Positions 26,399 to 39,005 are shown, numbered from the stretch's first letter. The stretch is DNA of 64,000 bases from Pseudomonas sp. GM78 (GCF_000282475.1 NZ_AKJF01000212.1:1-64000); one strand, 5' to 3'. Translations and numbers: made by a program. Notes: generated by a model from the letters alone, not told the origin.

Positions 26399-27436
26399 TT
26401 ATTCGGCAGGCAACGACAATCTTTGCCCAGCCATCAACAGCGTCAGGCGACTCAAGCTCATCCACGGCGAACCCGCCGCCTGGCCCTTGATCTGCGCGTC
26501 GATGCGCTGGGCTTCGAGCAATAATTGCGCCCAGCGTTGCGCCGAATAGCGTTGCAGGGCCTTGCTCATCAGCGGTTTTCGCTTGTCCCAAACCGGCGGC
26601 CTGGCCTGGCTGAAGGCCTTATCCAGTGGCGTACCCTGGCTGTACTGCAACGAAATATTGGCCAACAGGCGCAGTTCCCGGGCCAGGGCCCAAAGAATCA
26701 CCGGGGGCTCGACACCCTCACCGCGAAGCCCTTCGAGCATGCGCAGTGCATGGGCGGCTTCGCCATTGAGAATGGCGTCGGTCAAGCCGAAAACGTCGAA
26801 GCGCGCACTGTCGGCCACCGCAGCCTGCACGGTCTCGATGGTGATCTGGCCGCCTTCGGCCATCAGCTTGAGTTTTTCGATTTCCTGGGCGGCGGCCAGC
26901 AAGTTGCCCTCGACCCGGGCGGCGATCAGCTCGACGGCGTCCTGACTGGCGGATAGCCCGGCCTGGGACAGGCGTTGACGGATCCAGCTGGGCAACTGGT
27001 TGGCATCCACCGGCCAGATCTGCACGAATTGGGTCTGTTGGCCTTCGACCAGCGCCTTGCCCCATTTGGTTTTCTGCGCGCTGCCATCGAGCTTCGGCAG
27101 GCTGATCAACAGCACGGTGTCTTCGGCCGGTCGCGAGCAGTACTCAATGAGTGCGGCGGCACCTTTATCGCCGGGCTTGCCCGAAGGCAGGCGCAGTTCC
27201 AGCAGGCGTTTTTCGGCGAACAGCGACATGCTGGCGCCGGCTTGCAGCAAGGTACCCCAGTCGAAACTGGCATCGGCGGCGAACACCTGGCGTTCGTCGA
27301 AGCCTTGTTGGCGGGCAGCCGCGCGGATGGCGTCGGCAGCTTCCTGGCAGAGCAAGGGGTCATCGCCACTGATGACGTAGACCGGCGCGAGGACGCCTTG
27401 CAGGTGTTTGGCGAGTTGGGCGGGAGCGAGCTTCAT
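26399..27436 (-). CDS. holA: DNA polymerase III subunit delta
   Basis: 345 residues. The delta subunit opens the beta clamp in the clamp loader. Family segments are MKLAPAQLAKHLQG, APVYVISGDDPLLCQEAADAI, and the C-terminal RLTLLMAGQRLSLP. The start is ATG 27436; a TTG four codons upstream (27448) is less likely. No good ribosome site is visible, and the gene follows lptE after 39 bp containing a hairpin, so expression may rely on the upstream message. Confidence 0.95.
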   Translation of the reverse strand: MKLAPAQLAKHLQGVLAPVYVISGDDPLLCQEAADAIRAAARQQGFDERQVFAADASFDWGTLLQAGASMSLFAEKRLLELRLPSGKPGDKGAAALIEYCSRPAEDTVLLISLPKLDGSAQKTKWGKALVEGQQTQFVQIWPVDANQLPSWIRQRLSQAGLSASQDAVELIAARVEGNLLAAAQEIEKLKLMAEGGQITIETVQAAVADSARFDVFGLTDAILNGEAAHALRMLEGLRGEGVEPPVILWALARELRLLANISLQYSQGTPLDKAFSQARPPVWDKRKPLMSKALQRYSAQRWAQLLLEAQRIDAQIKGQAAGSPWMSLSRLTLLMAGQRLSLPAE

Positions 27437-27448
27437 AGGAGAGGGCAA

Positions 27449-27470
27449 ACGGGGCGCCAGAGCGCCCCGT
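27449..27470 (-). other. Eight-pair GC hairpin between lptE and holA
   Basis: ACGGGGCG (27449-27456) and CGCCCCGT (27463-27470) pair perfectly around CCAGAG, starting six bases after the lptE stop on the minus strand. It is followed by only TTTGCCC, too few T for full termination. It may attenuate read-through into holA or stop 3' decay of the leuS-lptE message. Confidence 0.55.
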
Positions 27471-27475
27471 AAGTC

Positions 27476-28081
27476 TTACTGCTGAGGCAGGTCGATTGGC
27501 GACTGACGCGGCGTGTTCGCCTCAGCCTTCTGCGCCGCTTCCAGCGCCGCGGCTTCCGCCTTGGCCTTGGCTTCGGCAGTCTGCTGCAACTGGTCCAGCT
27601 GGGCCGGGGTGAATTGCTGCAGGCGCAACATCATGCGTTGAACCAGCTCGCGATGCATTTCCTTGCGGGCGTCGGCAGCTTCCTGGTCCGAACCTACCAG
27701 GTTGTTGCCGTCATGGATGAACACCTTCTGCACTTCAAGCTTGTCATCCAGCAGGGGCAGGTTGCCCTGGCCGCGAATGTCATAGTTGAGCACCGTGCTC
27801 AGTTGATATTCGCCCGTACGACCGGCGCCAGCGTAACTGAGGATGCGCTGGGATTCCTGCTGGTTGGTCAGGATGAGTTTGTAAGGGGCGCCGTTGTAGA
27901 CCTTGACGCCGCTGCTTACCAGCGCCTGGCGCAGTTGCGTCACGGTATCGCCGTAAGCGTCGCGGGCGCTCAGGTCGAGCTCCTTGAGCGCCAGGTCGGT
28001 GGTGCCGGTGCCACGCAGCTGGAAGCCGCAGGCGCTCAACAGGACCGCGAGGCCTATCACCAGCAAGTTGCGTTTGATCAT
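27476..28081 (-). CDS. lptE: LPS-assembly lipoprotein LptE
   Basis: 201 residues from ATG 28081, with AAGGGGAG about seven bases upstream. It plugs the LptD barrel that inserts LPS into the outer membrane. The lipoprotein signal MIKRNLLVIGLAVLLSACGF has lipobox LSAC, and the mature start GFQLRGTG is typical. The C-terminal 40 residues are an Ala/Glu/Gln-rich extension seen in pseudomonads. Downstream of leuS and upstream of holA, the conserved order. Confidence 0.95.
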   Translation of the reverse strand: MIKRNLLVIGLAVLLSACGFQLRGTGTTDLALKELDLSARDAYGDTVTQLRQALVSSGVKVYNGAPYKLILTNQQESQRILSYAGAGRTGEYQLSTVLNYDIRGQGNLPLLDDKLEVQKVFIHDGNNLVGSDQEAADARKEMHRELVQRMMLRLQQFTPAQLDQLQQTAEAKAKAEAAALEAAQKAEANTPRQSPIDLPQQ

Positions 28082-28168
28082 TGTGTTGCTCCCCTTGAAA
28101 CCATGTGGGCCAATCAAGCGGCCCGAAAGGTTTGTTCGGCGCCCGGCAGGGCCAGGCGCCTGATCCAA

Positions 28169-31015
<2,847 letters not shown>

Positions 31016-31055
31016 CTAACTGGGGAGTAGGTCTTATCTTCCAATGAGGTGAGGG

Positions 31056-31376
31056 ATGGTTGAGTCACGGCAAAAAGCTACAAAACCGGAGTTGTACGAA
31101 AGACTGATCGATCGTTTGGGCATGGCCCTTGATGCAGCCAAAACAGCTGGTCGGCTGCGCGATGAACGCCCTTTGGAACTGGAGTTGCGTGGCCTGAGCC
31201 CCGCAGAGTTTGCACTGGTCAAGGCGTACCTCGATCGCAGTGAGCGTGAGACGCAGGGATGCTTGTCTGAAGCAGTGAAGCAACTCGACGCACCACGTTC
31301 GGCCAAGATCATCTGGCTCAAGGACAAAATACCTGGCAGAGGCGCGGTAAAGGTCCGGTCCCTTCAGTGCAAATAA
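31056..31376 (+). CDS. Hypothetical protein, 106 residues
   Basis: I do not recognise a domain. It begins MVESRQKATKPELYERLIDR and is rich in charged residues, with predicted helices (LGMALDAAKTAGRLRDERPLE). A ribosome site GAGGTGAGGG ends directly before ATG 31056. The position between divergent leuS and the YdcF-type gene matches the hypothetical gene upstream of leuS that I recall from P. aeruginosa, which supports a real gene. Cytoplasmic, no signal peptide. Role unknown. Confidence 0.7.
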   Translation: MVESRQKATKPELYERLIDRLGMALDAAKTAGRLRDERPLELELRGLSPAEFALVKAYLDRSERETQGCLSEAVKQLDAPRSAKIIWLKDKIPGRGAVKVRSLQCK

Positions 31377-31481
31377 GGCATAGAGCCATGCTCCGCGGTT
31401 TTTTGAAGCATAGTCCTTCCGTATTTATTGTCGCATTGCGTCAACCCACATAGGCTTCGGGCATCTTTAAGGAGATGCCCG

Positions 31482-32243
31482 ATGCCTTTCCGTTATTTCG
31501 TGAAACACCTTCTGATGCCGCCCGGCGTCCTTATCCTGTTGCTGGTGCTCGCCTGGTGGTGGCGCCGCTCAAGACCGCGGCTTGCCGGTTGCTGCTTTGC
31601 CCTGGGCGTGGGCGGCTTCTGGTTGATGAGCCTGCCGGTCATGGTGCAGTGGGGCGCCGGGCTTCTTGAGCGTGAGGCACCCCTGGCTCGCGACGAATGG
31701 GCAACGTTGGCCCAGCGCGCCGATGCGATCGTGGTGCTGGGCGCCGGGCGCGAACGGGGTGATCTGGCCTGGGGCAGCGATCAACCCACCGGGGTGGCGC
31801 TGGAGCGCGAGCGCTATGCCGCTCGCCTTGCAAAGGCTTCTGGCTTGCCGATTTTGACCAGTGGCGGTTTACATTACGGCACGCCGCCAACCGAGGCCAA
31901 ATTGATGGCTGACTCGTTGCGCGATGATTTTGGCGTGGCGGTGCGTTGGCAGGAAGGGAAAAGTCGCACCACCTGGGAAAACGCGACATTCAGCGCCGAG
32001 GTCTTGTTGCCCGAAGGCATCAAGCGCGTGGTGGTGGTGACCCAGGCCTGGCACATGCCGCGAGCGGTCTGGAGTTTTCAGAAGGCCGGGTTTGAGGTGG
32101 TGCCGGCGCCAGTGGGGTTCTTGAGCGTGGACAATGCCGAGCCGCTGGGCGGCTGGATGCCGGAGTTCAAGGCGATCTGGCGTAGCGGGCAGTTGCTGAA
32201 TGAGGCGGCGGGGCAGATCGGGTATTCGCTTTTCTACCGCTGA
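31482..32243 (+). CDS. YdcF/ElyC-family membrane protein (DUF218)
   Basis: 253 residues from ATG 31482, with AAGGAG eight bases upstream. Two N-terminal membrane helices (about 12-30, 38-58) precede a DUF218 domain: DAIVVLGAGRERGDLAWG, LPILTSGGLHYGTPPTEA, KSRTTWENATFSAE and VVVVTQAWHMPRAVWSF. ElyC in E. coli affects undecaprenyl phosphate supply and wall integrity; that link fits this envelope-rich region but is not proven here. The gene ends in a collapsed REP hairpin. Confidence 0.87.
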   Translation: MPFRYFVKHLLMPPGVLILLLVLAWWWRRSRPRLAGCCFALGVGGFWLMSLPVMVQWGAGLLEREAPLARDEWATLAQRADAIVVLGAGRERGDLAWGSDQPTGVALERERYAARLAKASGLPILTSGGLHYGTPPTEAKLMADSLRDDFGVAVRWQEGKSRTTWENATFSAEVLLPEGIKRVVVVTQAWHMPRAVWSFQKAGFEVVPAPVGFLSVDNAEPLGGWMPEFKAIWRSGQLLNEAAGQIGYSLFYR

Positions 32244-32247
32244 AGAT

Positions 32248-32284
32248 CAAAAGATCGCAGCCTGCCGCAGGCTGCGATTTTTTG
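32248..32284. repeat. Collapsed family A repeat, now a near-perfect hairpin
   Basis: The arms CAAAAGATCGCAGCCTG (32248-32264) and CAGGCTGCGATTTTTTG (32268-32284) are the outer halves of the family A unit joined by only CCG. The usual inner part (GGCAGCTCCTA and the centre) is missing. One arm base differs, giving TTTTTT. It lies between convergent genes and looks like a good terminator. Confidence 0.85.
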
Positions 32285-32296
32285 CAGGCTTCGCGT

Positions 32297-33820
32297 TTAA
32301 ACGGTCTTGGCCATGCGGCTGGCAATCAATGCCCAGCCAAACAACAGCACACACACAATGATCAACGGCCATGACCGCCATTGCAGGTACGGTGTGAGGT
32401 TGTGCATCGGCACCACTTCGCCGTACAGGATGCCGCGTTCGAATTGCGGGATCTGTGTGGTGATCTGGCCGAACGGGTTGATCAGGCCGGTCACGCCATT
32501 GTTGGTGGCGCGGATCATCCAGCGGCCGGCCTCGAGCGCGCGCATCTGCGCCATCTGCAAGTGCTGCAGCGGGCCGATGGATGTGCCGAACCAGGTGTCG
32601 TTGCTGATGGTCAGCAGCAGGTCGCTTTGGGCGGCAAGGCCGGCGGCGAACTCCGGATACACCACTTCATAGCAGATGAACGGCGCAATCTGGTAGCCCT
32701 TGGCTTGCAACATGGCCTGATCGGAAGGACCGCGGGCAAAGTCCGACATGGGCAGGTCGAAAAACGCGATCAGGCCACGCAGCACATCCTGCAGCGGCAC
32801 GTACTCGCCGAACGGCACCAGCTTCTGCTTGAGGTAGGTGCCATCGCCTTCGCCGACCACGGTAATGCCGTTATAGAAGCGCTTCTGCTGGTGGACGACT
32901 TCGCGGATCGGCACGCCGGTAATCATGGCTGAATCTCGCTCGGCGGCGAATTTCCCCATCATGTCCAGGTAGCCCTGGGCAGACTCCTTGAGTACCGGAA
33001 CCGCGGTTTCCGGCCAGATCAGCAAGTCGACCCGTTTCGAACTGAAGCTCATGTCGCGGTACAGCTCCAGTTGCGCGTTGAGCTGCGCCGGGTCCCACTT
33101 CATGCTTTGTTCGATGTTGCCTTGGATCGCCGCGACGCTCAGTGGCGCACCGGAGGGGCTGGTCCAGGCGTGTTGCTTGAGCGCCATGCCGGCCACCCAC
33201 GGGCCTGCCAGCAGCACAACGCCCACGGCGATGAAGCCTTTACGCCCCGTGCGCACCAGGCGCATGGCGTTGTAAATCAAGGCGGCCGTCAGGGCCAGGG
33301 TGAAGGATATCAGCCACATTCCGCCGACAGGCGCGAGACCGGCCAGTGGGCCGTCGAGCTGGCTGTAGCCGGAGTAGAGCCATGGGAAACCGGTGAGGAA
33401 CCAGCCGCGAAACGCTTCCTGGCCGACCCACAACGCCGCAAAGGCGAGGGTGTCCGCCAGCGGTGCTTCGTTGCGTCGCAGCCAACGCGCCCAGATCCAG
33501 GCGGGCAGGGCGAAGAACCAGGCGATCGCCGCCGTGAAGATCAGCATCAGGAAGCCGGCCAGCAGCACCGACGCACCACCGAAGTGATGGATGCTGTAGT
33601 AGATCCAGCTGGTGCCGGCGCCAAACAGTCCGAAGCCGAAGCACCAGCCACGGCCCAGGGCCTGGCGTGGATTCAGTTCACGCAAGCCGGCATAGAAAAG
33701 CCCGACAGCCAGCAGTGCCAGTGGCCAGATATCGAAAGGCGCCAGGGCCAGGGTGGTGATTGCACCGGCCGCCACGGCCAGCAGGTTACCGGGCCAGCCG
33801 GGGCGGGTTGTCCAGCGCAT
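32297..33820 (-). CDS. lnt: Apolipoprotein N-acyltransferase
   Basis: 507 residues. It adds the third acyl chain to lipoproteins at the inner membrane, the last step before Lol export. Six N-terminal membrane helices are followed by the nitrilase-like domain with the Glu in LIWPETAVPV, the Lys in KQKLVPFGEYVP and the Cys in APFICYEVVYPE. A C-terminal helix (WPLIIVCVLLFGW) closes it. It is the last gene of the phoH-ybeY-corC-lnt run. Confidence 0.96.
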   Translation of the reverse strand: MRWTTRPGWPGNLLAVAAGAITTLALAPFDIWPLALLAVGLFYAGLRELNPRQALGRGWCFGFGLFGAGTSWIYYSIHHFGGASVLLAGFLMLIFTAAIAWFFALPAWIWARWLRRNEAPLADTLAFAALWVGQEAFRGWFLTGFPWLYSGYSQLDGPLAGLAPVGGMWLISFTLALTAALIYNAMRLVRTGRKGFIAVGVVLLAGPWVAGMALKQHAWTSPSGAPLSVAAIQGNIEQSMKWDPAQLNAQLELYRDMSFSSKRVDLLIWPETAVPVLKESAQGYLDMMGKFAAERDSAMITGVPIREVVHQQKRFYNGITVVGEGDGTYLKQKLVPFGEYVPLQDVLRGLIAFFDLPMSDFARGPSDQAMLQAKGYQIAPFICYEVVYPEFAAGLAAQSDLLLTISNDTWFGTSIGPLQHLQMAQMRALEAGRWMIRATNNGVTGLINPFGQITTQIPQFERGILYGEVVPMHNLTPYLQWRSWPLIIVCVLLFGWALIASRMAKTV

Positions 33821-33836
33821 TTCAATCCTTAGGTTT

Positions 33837-34676
33837 TTACCGGGCGATAGGCGTCAGTCGCAGCAAATGAATTCGCCGACTGTCGGCGTTCAGGATGCGA
33901 AAGCGATAGGTGCCGATTTCAGTGATTTCATTGCGTTTTGGCAAGTGCCCGAACGCGCTCATCACCAGGCCGCCCACGGTGTCGAACTCGTCATCGGAAA
34001 ATTCGCTGTCGAAGAACTCGTTGAAGTTCTCGATCGGCGTCAGGGCCTTGATCAGGAAGTCGCCGCTAGGCAGCGGCTTGATGTAGCTGTCTTCTTCGAC
34101 GTCGTGTTCGTCTTCGATGTCGCCGACGATCTGTTCCAGCACGTCTTCGATGGTCACCAGGCCGGCCACGCCGCCGTATTCATCAATGACGATGGCCATG
34201 TGGTTGTGGTTCGCGCGAAACTCGCGCAACAACACGTTCAGGCGCTTGGACTCCGGCACGAAGGTGGCCGGGCGCAGCAGGTCCTTGATGTTGAAACTGT
34301 CGCCGTTCTCCCGAAGGATCAACGGCAGCAAGTCCTTGGCCAGCAACACCCCCATCACGTCATCGTGGCTTTCGCCGATCACCGGGTAGCGGGAGTGGGC
34401 CGAGTCGACCACGGCAGGCAGGAACTCGCGAGGTGTCTGGGTCGCCTTGATGCTGATCATCTGCGAACGCGGGACCATGATGTCCCGTACTTGCAGGTCG
34501 GCAACCTGGATAGCGCCTTCGACGATGGCCAGCGCTTCGCTGTCCAGCAGTTTGTTCTGGTGTGCATCGCGCAGCAGCTCCAGCAGCTCCTGGCGGTTTT
34601 TCGGCTCGTGGGCAAAAGCCTGGGTGAGCTTACCCAGCCAAGACTTCTGCCCGTTGCTCGATCGATCTTCGCTCAT
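33837..34676 (-). CDS. corC: CBS-domain CorC/YbeX family protein
   Basis: 279 residues. Two CBS domains (RDIMVPRSQMISI ... and LNVLLREFRANHNHMAIVIDEYGGVAGLVTIEDVLEQIVGDIEDE) are followed by a CorC_HlyC transporter-associated domain. CorC is linked to magnesium/cobalt handling, and the E. coli homologue YbeX to ribosome metabolism alongside YbeY and YbeZ. It has no membrane domain. The gene lies 16 bp upstream of lnt and 5 bp downstream of ybeY. Confidence 0.94.
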   Translation of the reverse strand: MSEDRSSNGQKSWLGKLTQAFAHEPKNRQELLELLRDAHQNKLLDSEALAIVEGAIQVADLQVRDIMVPRSQMISIKATQTPREFLPAVVDSAHSRYPVIGESHDDVMGVLLAKDLLPLILRENGDSFNIKDLLRPATFVPESKRLNVLLREFRANHNHMAIVIDEYGGVAGLVTIEDVLEQIVGDIEDEHDVEEDSYIKPLPSGDFLIKALTPIENFNEFFDSEFSDDEFDTVGGLVMSAFGHLPKRNEITEIGTYRFRILNADSRRIHLLRLTPIAR

Positions 34677-34681
34677 AGCGA

Positions 34682-35176
34682 TTACTCTGAATCCTTTGTT
34701 GTTTCGGTAGGGGGGACTTCGATTTCGTCGTCCGCGTACGGATCGGGATAGCCCAGTTCTGCAAGCAACGTTCGTTCCAGTGCTTCCATCTCTTCGGCTT
34801 CGTCATCATCTATATGGTCGTAACCCAGCAGATGCAAGCAGCCGTGAATCACCAGATGCGCCCAATGGGCCTTGAGCTCCTTGCCCTGCTCGGCGGCTTC
34901 ACGCTCGACCACCGCCACGCAGATCACCAGGTCGCCCAGCAACGGGATGTCGAGGAACTCGTCTGGCACATCGGCTGGAAACGACAGGACGTTGGTGGCG
35001 TAGTCCTTTTGCCGCCAGGTGTTATTGAGTTCGCGGCCCTCGGCTTCGTCGACCAGGCGAATGGTCATCTCGGAGTCGGCGGTGCGCTGGCGCAGGGCCA
35101 GTTCGCACCATTGACGGAACTCGGCTTCGCTGGGGGCAGGCGCTTGGGTGGCGATTTGCAGATCAAGCTCAAGCAT
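34682..35176 (-). CDS. ybeY: Endoribonuclease YbeY
   Basis: 164 residues from ATG 35176, which lies inside the end of phoH (8-bp overlap). It takes part in 16S rRNA maturation and ribosome quality control. The zinc motif [17 protein letters not shown] is intact. The N-terminal [28 protein letters not shown] is typical. The C-terminal tail is acidic and slightly extended. Confidence 0.96.
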   Translation of the reverse strand: MLELDLQIATQAPAPSEAEFRQWCELALRQRTADSEMTIRLVDEAEGRELNNTWRQKDYATNVLSFPADVPDEFLDIPLLGDLVICVAVVEREAAEQGKELKAHWAHLVIHGCLHLLGYDHIDDDEAEEMEALERTLLAELGYPDPYADDEIEVPPTETTKDSE

Positions 35177-36173
35177 CGCGTCGGCTGTCCTTTGGCGCTT
35201 CATCGGCAGCACGGTTTTCGAAGCGCTCGTAGGCCTCGACAATGCGCTGCACCAACGGGTGACGCACGACGTCCTTGGGCATGAAATGGGTAAAGCTGAT
35301 ACCCGGAACATCCTTGAGCACTTCGATCACGTGGTGCAGCCCGGACTTGGTGCCTTTAGGCAGGTCGACCTGGGTGATGTCACCGGTGATGACGGCCGTG
35401 GAGCCGAAGCCAATGCGGGTCAGGAACATTTTCATCTGTTCGACTGTGGTGTTCTGGCTTTCGTCGAGGATGATGAAGCTGTTGTTCAGCGTGCGACCGC
35501 GCATGTAGGCCAGTGGCGCCACTTCGATCACCTGGCGTTCGATCAGCTTGGCGACGTGTTCGAAGCCGAGCATTTCGTAGAGCGCGTCATAGAGCGGGCG
35601 CAAATACGGGTCGATTTTCTGTGACAGGTCACCGGGCAGGAAACCGAGTTTTTCGCCGGCTTCGACCGCCGGACGCACCAGCAGGATGCGCCGGATCTGT
35701 TCGCGTTCCAGGGCGTCTACCGCGCAGGCAACGGCCAGGTAGGTCTTGCCGGTACCGGCCGGACCGATGCCGAAGTTGATGTCGTTGCCGAGGATTTCCT
35801 TCACGTAGCGCACCTGATTCAAGCCACGAGGGCGAATCATGCCTTTCTTGGTGCGCAGGGCGACGGAGGCGTCGGCGGGCGAGTGGTTGTCCAGCTCTTC
35901 GACGGCCGATTCCTGCAGGAACAGGTGAACCATGTCCGGCGACAGCTCGGTACCCTTGGTTTCCCGGTACAGGCGGCGCAGGAGGTTTTCCGCGGAGGTG
36001 GTGTGTTTACGCTCGCCGATCAGTTCGAACTGGTTTCCGCGGTTGCGGATCTCAATGGTCAGGCGCTGCTCGATCAGGCGCAGGTGTTCGTCGAACTGCC
36101 CGCACAGATTAGCGAAGCGGCGAGCCTCAAAAGGCTCGAGGATGAAACGATGTGGTTCGATGGGTGCGTTCAA
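35169..36173 (-). CDS. PhoH-like ATPase (YbeZ)
   Basis: 334 residues. The Walker A loop [11 protein letters not shown] lies near 140, followed by the PhoH signature [31 protein letters not shown] and Walker [11 protein letters not shown]. PhoH/YbeZ is a cytoplasmic ATPase thought to cooperate with YbeY in RNA processing. It heads the four-gene run that ends in lnt; its stop overlaps ybeY. Confidence 0.95.
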   Translation of the reverse strand: MNAPIEPHRFILEPFEARRFANLCGQFDEHLRLIEQRLTIEIRNRGNQFELIGERKHTTSAENLLRRLYRETKGTELSPDMVHLFLQESAVEELDNHSPADASVALRTKKGMIRPRGLNQVRYVKEILGNDINFGIGPAGTGKTYLAVACAVDALEREQIRRILLVRPAVEAGEKLGFLPGDLSQKIDPYLRPLYDALYEMLGFEHVAKLIERQVIEVAPLAYMRGRTLNNSFIILDESQNTTVEQMKMFLTRIGFGSTAVITGDITQVDLPKGTKSGLHHVIEVLKDVPGISFTHFMPKDVVRHPLVQRIVEAYERFENRAADEAPKDSRRDA

Positions 36174-36284
36174 GGTCGTATTTAGCCGCCCTGGGGCAAT
36201 AGTGATGATTCAAGGATAGCGCCAGTGGCGCGGGTGCGAAAGCTCTTATACAGACCAATCTGATTCCCACGTCTGGCGCTGTAC

Positions 36285-36376
36285 CTGTGGGAGTGAGCCT
36301 GCTCGCGATAGCGGTCTGACTGATGACTGATGTGTTGAATGTCAGATCGCAATCGCGAGCAGGCTCACTCCTACAG
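36285..36376. repeat. REP doublet (GTGAGCCTGCTCGC type)
   Basis: Inverted arms 36285-36309 and 36352-36376 share the core GAGTGAGCCTGCTCGCGAT; one arm reads TGTGGGAG and the other CTCCTACA, so they differ in a few bases. It separates miaB from phoH. Confidence 0.85.
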
Positions 36377-36388
36377 AGGGATGCGTTG

Positions 36389-37717
36389 TTATTGGATCAA
36401 TGAGCCCCGCAGCGAATGCGGCTGCGCTGCGTCAATGTGCACGTCGGCGAACTGGCCGATCAGGGTTGGATTGTCGCAGCGGAAGTTGACGATACGGTTA
36501 TTCTCGGTTCGCCCTTGCAGCTCGCCAGGGTCTTTCTTGGAATAATCGGTTACAAGAATCCGCTGAATCGAGCCGACCATTTGTCGGCTGATTTCGAAAC
36601 CCTGCTGGTTCAGGCGATGTTGCAGGGCGTTCAGGCGCTCTTTTTTTAGTTCTTCCGGGGTCTCATCGGCCAGGTCGGCGGCCGGTGTGCCCGGGCGCTG
36701 GCTGTAGACGAACGAGTAGGAAAAGTCGAAACCGACGTCCTGGATCAGCTTCATGGTCTGTTCGAAGTCTTTCTCTGTCTCGCCGGGGAAACCGACGATG
36801 AAGTCTGAACTGATGCAGATGCCCGGCACGGCCGCGCGCAGCTTGCGCAGTTTGGATTTGTATTCCAGCGCCGTGTGGTTGCGTTTCATCGCCGCGAGGA
36901 TACGGTCCGAGCCCGATTGCACCGGCAGGTGCAGGTGTTTCACCAGCTCCGGCACTTCGGCGTGGGCCTGGATCAGGCTGTCGGAAAATTCCAGCGGGTG
37001 CGAGGTGGTGTAGCGGATGCGGTCGATGCCATCGACCGCCGCGACCACACGGATCAGTTCGGCCAGGTCCGCCAGGCGACCGTCGTGGGTCGTGCCGCGA
37101 TAGCCGTTGACGTTCTGCCCCAGCAGCGTCACTTCACGCACGCCGTGTTCGGCCAGGTGAATGATTTCGGCAATCACGTCGTCGAACGGACGGCTGACTT
37201 CTTCGCCGCGAGTGTAGGGCACCACGCAGAACGTGCAGTACTTGCTGCAACCTTCCATCACCGACACGTAGGCGCTCGGGCCGTCGATACGCGGCTCGGG
37301 CAGGTGGTCGAATTTTTCGATTTCGGGGAACGAGACGTCGACTTGCGGCAGCTTGCTGATGCGCGCGGCGTCGATCATTTCCGGCAGGCGGTGCAAGGTC
37401 TGCGGGCCGAATACCACGTCGACATAGGGTGCGCGATCGCGAATGGCGGCGCCTTCCTGGCTGGCCACGCAACCGCCGACGGCAATCACCATGTCCGGGT
37501 TGGCCAGTTTCAGTTCGCGCCAGCGGCCCAGCTGGGAATAGACACGGTCCTGGGCGCGCTCGCGGATCGAGCAGGTGTTGAGCAGGATCACGTCGGCGTC
37601 TTCAGCGCGCGCCGTGACTTCCAGGGCCTGGTGTTCGCCCAGCAGATCGACCATGCGCGAGCTGTCGTACTCGTTCATCTGGCAACCGTGGGTTTCGATG
37701 TAAAGCTTCTTGGCCAT
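36389..37717 (-). CDS. miaB: tRNA-2-methylthio-N6-dimethylallyladenosine synthase MiaB
   Basis: 442 residues from ATG 37717. Radical SAM methylthiotransferase acting on A37 of tRNA. The N-terminal MTTase domain has [11 protein letters not shown] and two later Cys ([16 protein letters not shown]). The SAM motif [15 protein letters not shown] begins near 157. A TRAM domain ends the protein. Upstream in-frame ATGs (to 37765) are not supported by family alignment. Confidence 0.97.
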   Translation of the reverse strand: MAKKLYIETHGCQMNEYDSSRMVDLLGEHQALEVTARAEDADVILLNTCSIRERAQDRVYSQLGRWRELKLANPDMVIAVGGCVASQEGAAIRDRAPYVDVVFGPQTLHRLPEMIDAARISKLPQVDVSFPEIEKFDHLPEPRIDGPSAYVSVMEGCSKYCTFCVVPYTRGEEVSRPFDDVIAEIIHLAEHGVREVTLLGQNVNGYRGTTHDGRLADLAELIRVVAAVDGIDRIRYTTSHPLEFSDSLIQAHAEVPELVKHLHLPVQSGSDRILAAMKRNHTALEYKSKLRKLRAAVPGICISSDFIVGFPGETEKDFEQTMKLIQDVGFDFSYSFVYSQRPGTPAADLADETPEELKKERLNALQHRLNQQGFEISRQMVGSIQRILVTDYSKKDPGELQGRTENNRIVNFRCDNPTLIGQFADVHIDAAQPHSLRGSLIQ

Positions 37718-37850
37718 GGATAGAGTCATCACGTGATTCAAAGAACCGCGCATTATAGGGAACATGTACTCAGGTTCCTACCGCTGCGCGTCCGGCGGCT
37801 ATGCTATAGTTCGCGCCCTCATTTTTATCCCTCGATGTGTTTCGCCTGCC

Positions 37851-38180
37851 ATGACCAAACGTGAAGCTCCAATCTACAAGGTGATTTTCCTCAATCAGGG
37901 CCAGGTGTTCGAAATGTACGCCAAGCAGATCTATCAGAGCGATCTGTGGGGCTTCCTGGAAGTGGAAGAGTTCGTCTTTGGCGAGCGCACACAGGTAGTC
38001 GTTGACCCGAGCGAAGAGAAGCTCAAGGCCCAGTTCGAAGGGGTCGTGCGCAGTTTCGTGCCAATGCATTCGATCGTGCGCATCGACGAGGTCGAGCGCC
38101 TGGGTACACCGAAAATCAGCGAAGCCCGCGGCACGGTCGGCAATGTGATGCCGTTTCCGGTGCCGATGCCTGAGAAGTAA
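37851..38180 (+). CDS. DUF1820 family protein
   Basis: 109 residues from ATG 37851 (MTKREAPIYKVIFLNQGQVFE). The sequence matches the DUF1820 pattern: YAKQIYQSDLWGFLEVEEFVFGERTQVVVDPSEEKLK and RSFVPMHSIVRIDEVERLG. The family is confined to gammaproteobacteria and its job is unknown. It is divergent from miaB. Confidence 0.9.
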   Translation: MTKREAPIYKVIFLNQGQVFEMYAKQIYQSDLWGFLEVEEFVFGERTQVVVDPSEEKLKAQFEGVVRSFVPMHSIVRIDEVERLGTPKISEARGTVGNVMPFPVPMPEK

Positions 38181-38182
38181 GC

Positions 38183-38210
38183 CTTGTAGGAGCGGGCTTG
38201 CCCGCGAAGG
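38183..38210. repeat. Single REP unit (GCGGGCTTGCCCGC)
   Basis: One REP unit, core GTAGGAGCGGGCTTGCCCGC, just after the DUF1820 stop, with no inverted partner nearby. The palindrome GCGGGC-TT-GCCCGC may act as a 3' stabiliser. Confidence 0.75.
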
Positions 38211-38233
38211 GGCCAGAAAGGTCGATGCAGAAA

Positions 38234-38788
38234 TCAGGGCAGCGGCGCGAACGGCGTCCGCCCATCGGCGCTCTGCAATTCCATCAGGTATTTACGGAAA
38301 ATTTGCCCCAGCACCTGGGTGGCGACTTCCAGTTCCTGGCGGGGCATCTTCTCGGCGACTTCGTCGGCAGTGTCCAGCGCTTCTTCCGCACCATTGACCG
38401 CCGCCATTTTCAGCACGATATACGCCTGGATGTTATTGGCCGGTACGCCTTCGCCGTGGAAGAACATGGTGCCGAGTTTGAATTGAGCCTGGGCGTGACC
38501 TTGCAGCGAGGCCTTTTCGAAGTAGTTCAGGGCTTTGTTGAGGTCGCGTGGCGCGTTACTGCCGTCGTAGTAGAACTCACCCAACTCGTATTGCGCCTGG
38601 GCATCCCCTTCATCCGACGCTTTCTGGCAGGCAGCCAATGCCTGGGCCAGGTCTTGCGGCTGGGTATTGAGGGTGCAGCGACCCATCGCTGGGATTAACA
38701 ACGAGTTACCGCCTGCTTGTGCGAGCGCGAGCAGGGGCTGAAGGAGCAACAGGCAGCCCAGTGAAAGGGCGCGGCCGGTGCGGTTCAT
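38234..38788 (-). CDS. Sel1-like (SLR/TPR) repeat protein, exported
   Basis: 184 residues. A signal peptide (MNRTGRALSLGCLLLLQPLLALAQA, cut near residue 24) is followed by Sel1-type repeats: ACQKASDEGDAQAQYELGEFYYDG and YFEKASLQGHAQAQFKLGTMFFHGEG. Such repeats mediate protein-protein contacts in the periplasm. No catalytic motif. The gene lies alone between a DUF1820 gene and hemL. Confidence 0.85.
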   Translation of the reverse strand: MNRTGRALSLGCLLLLQPLLALAQAGGNSLLIPAMGRCTLNTQPQDLAQALAACQKASDEGDAQAQYELGEFYYDGSNAPRDLNKALNYFEKASLQGHAQAQFKLGTMFFHGEGVPANNIQAYIVLKMAAVNGAEEALDTADEVAEKMPRQELEVATQVLGQIFRKYLMELQSADGRTPFAPLP

Positions 38789-38969
38789 GGGAATCGACTT
38801 ACCTCTGAGGGGCGCGCGGACCCATCGAGGGGATCCAATAAGCGCGCATTATGAAATAAGCAGGGCCAACCTTACAAAGTCTTTACTCGTTTTTCTGCTG
38901 CGCGGGAACTATATCGCCCACTTGACGGGGATTATTAGCAGATGAGCAGGAAAAAGGGCAGGAGAGAAG

Positions 38970-38996
38970 GCTGACGCCGGCAATGCCAGCGTCAGC
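38970..38996 (-). terminator. Hairpin downstream of hemL
   Basis: GCTGACGC (38970-38977) pairs with GCGTCAGC (38989-38996), extended by inner GGC/GCC, beginning ten bases beyond the hemL stop. The T-run on the minus strand (CCCTTTTTCC) comes about 15 bases later, so its strength is uncertain. Confidence 0.55.
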
Positions 38997-39005
38997 GCTA
39001 CGGCG

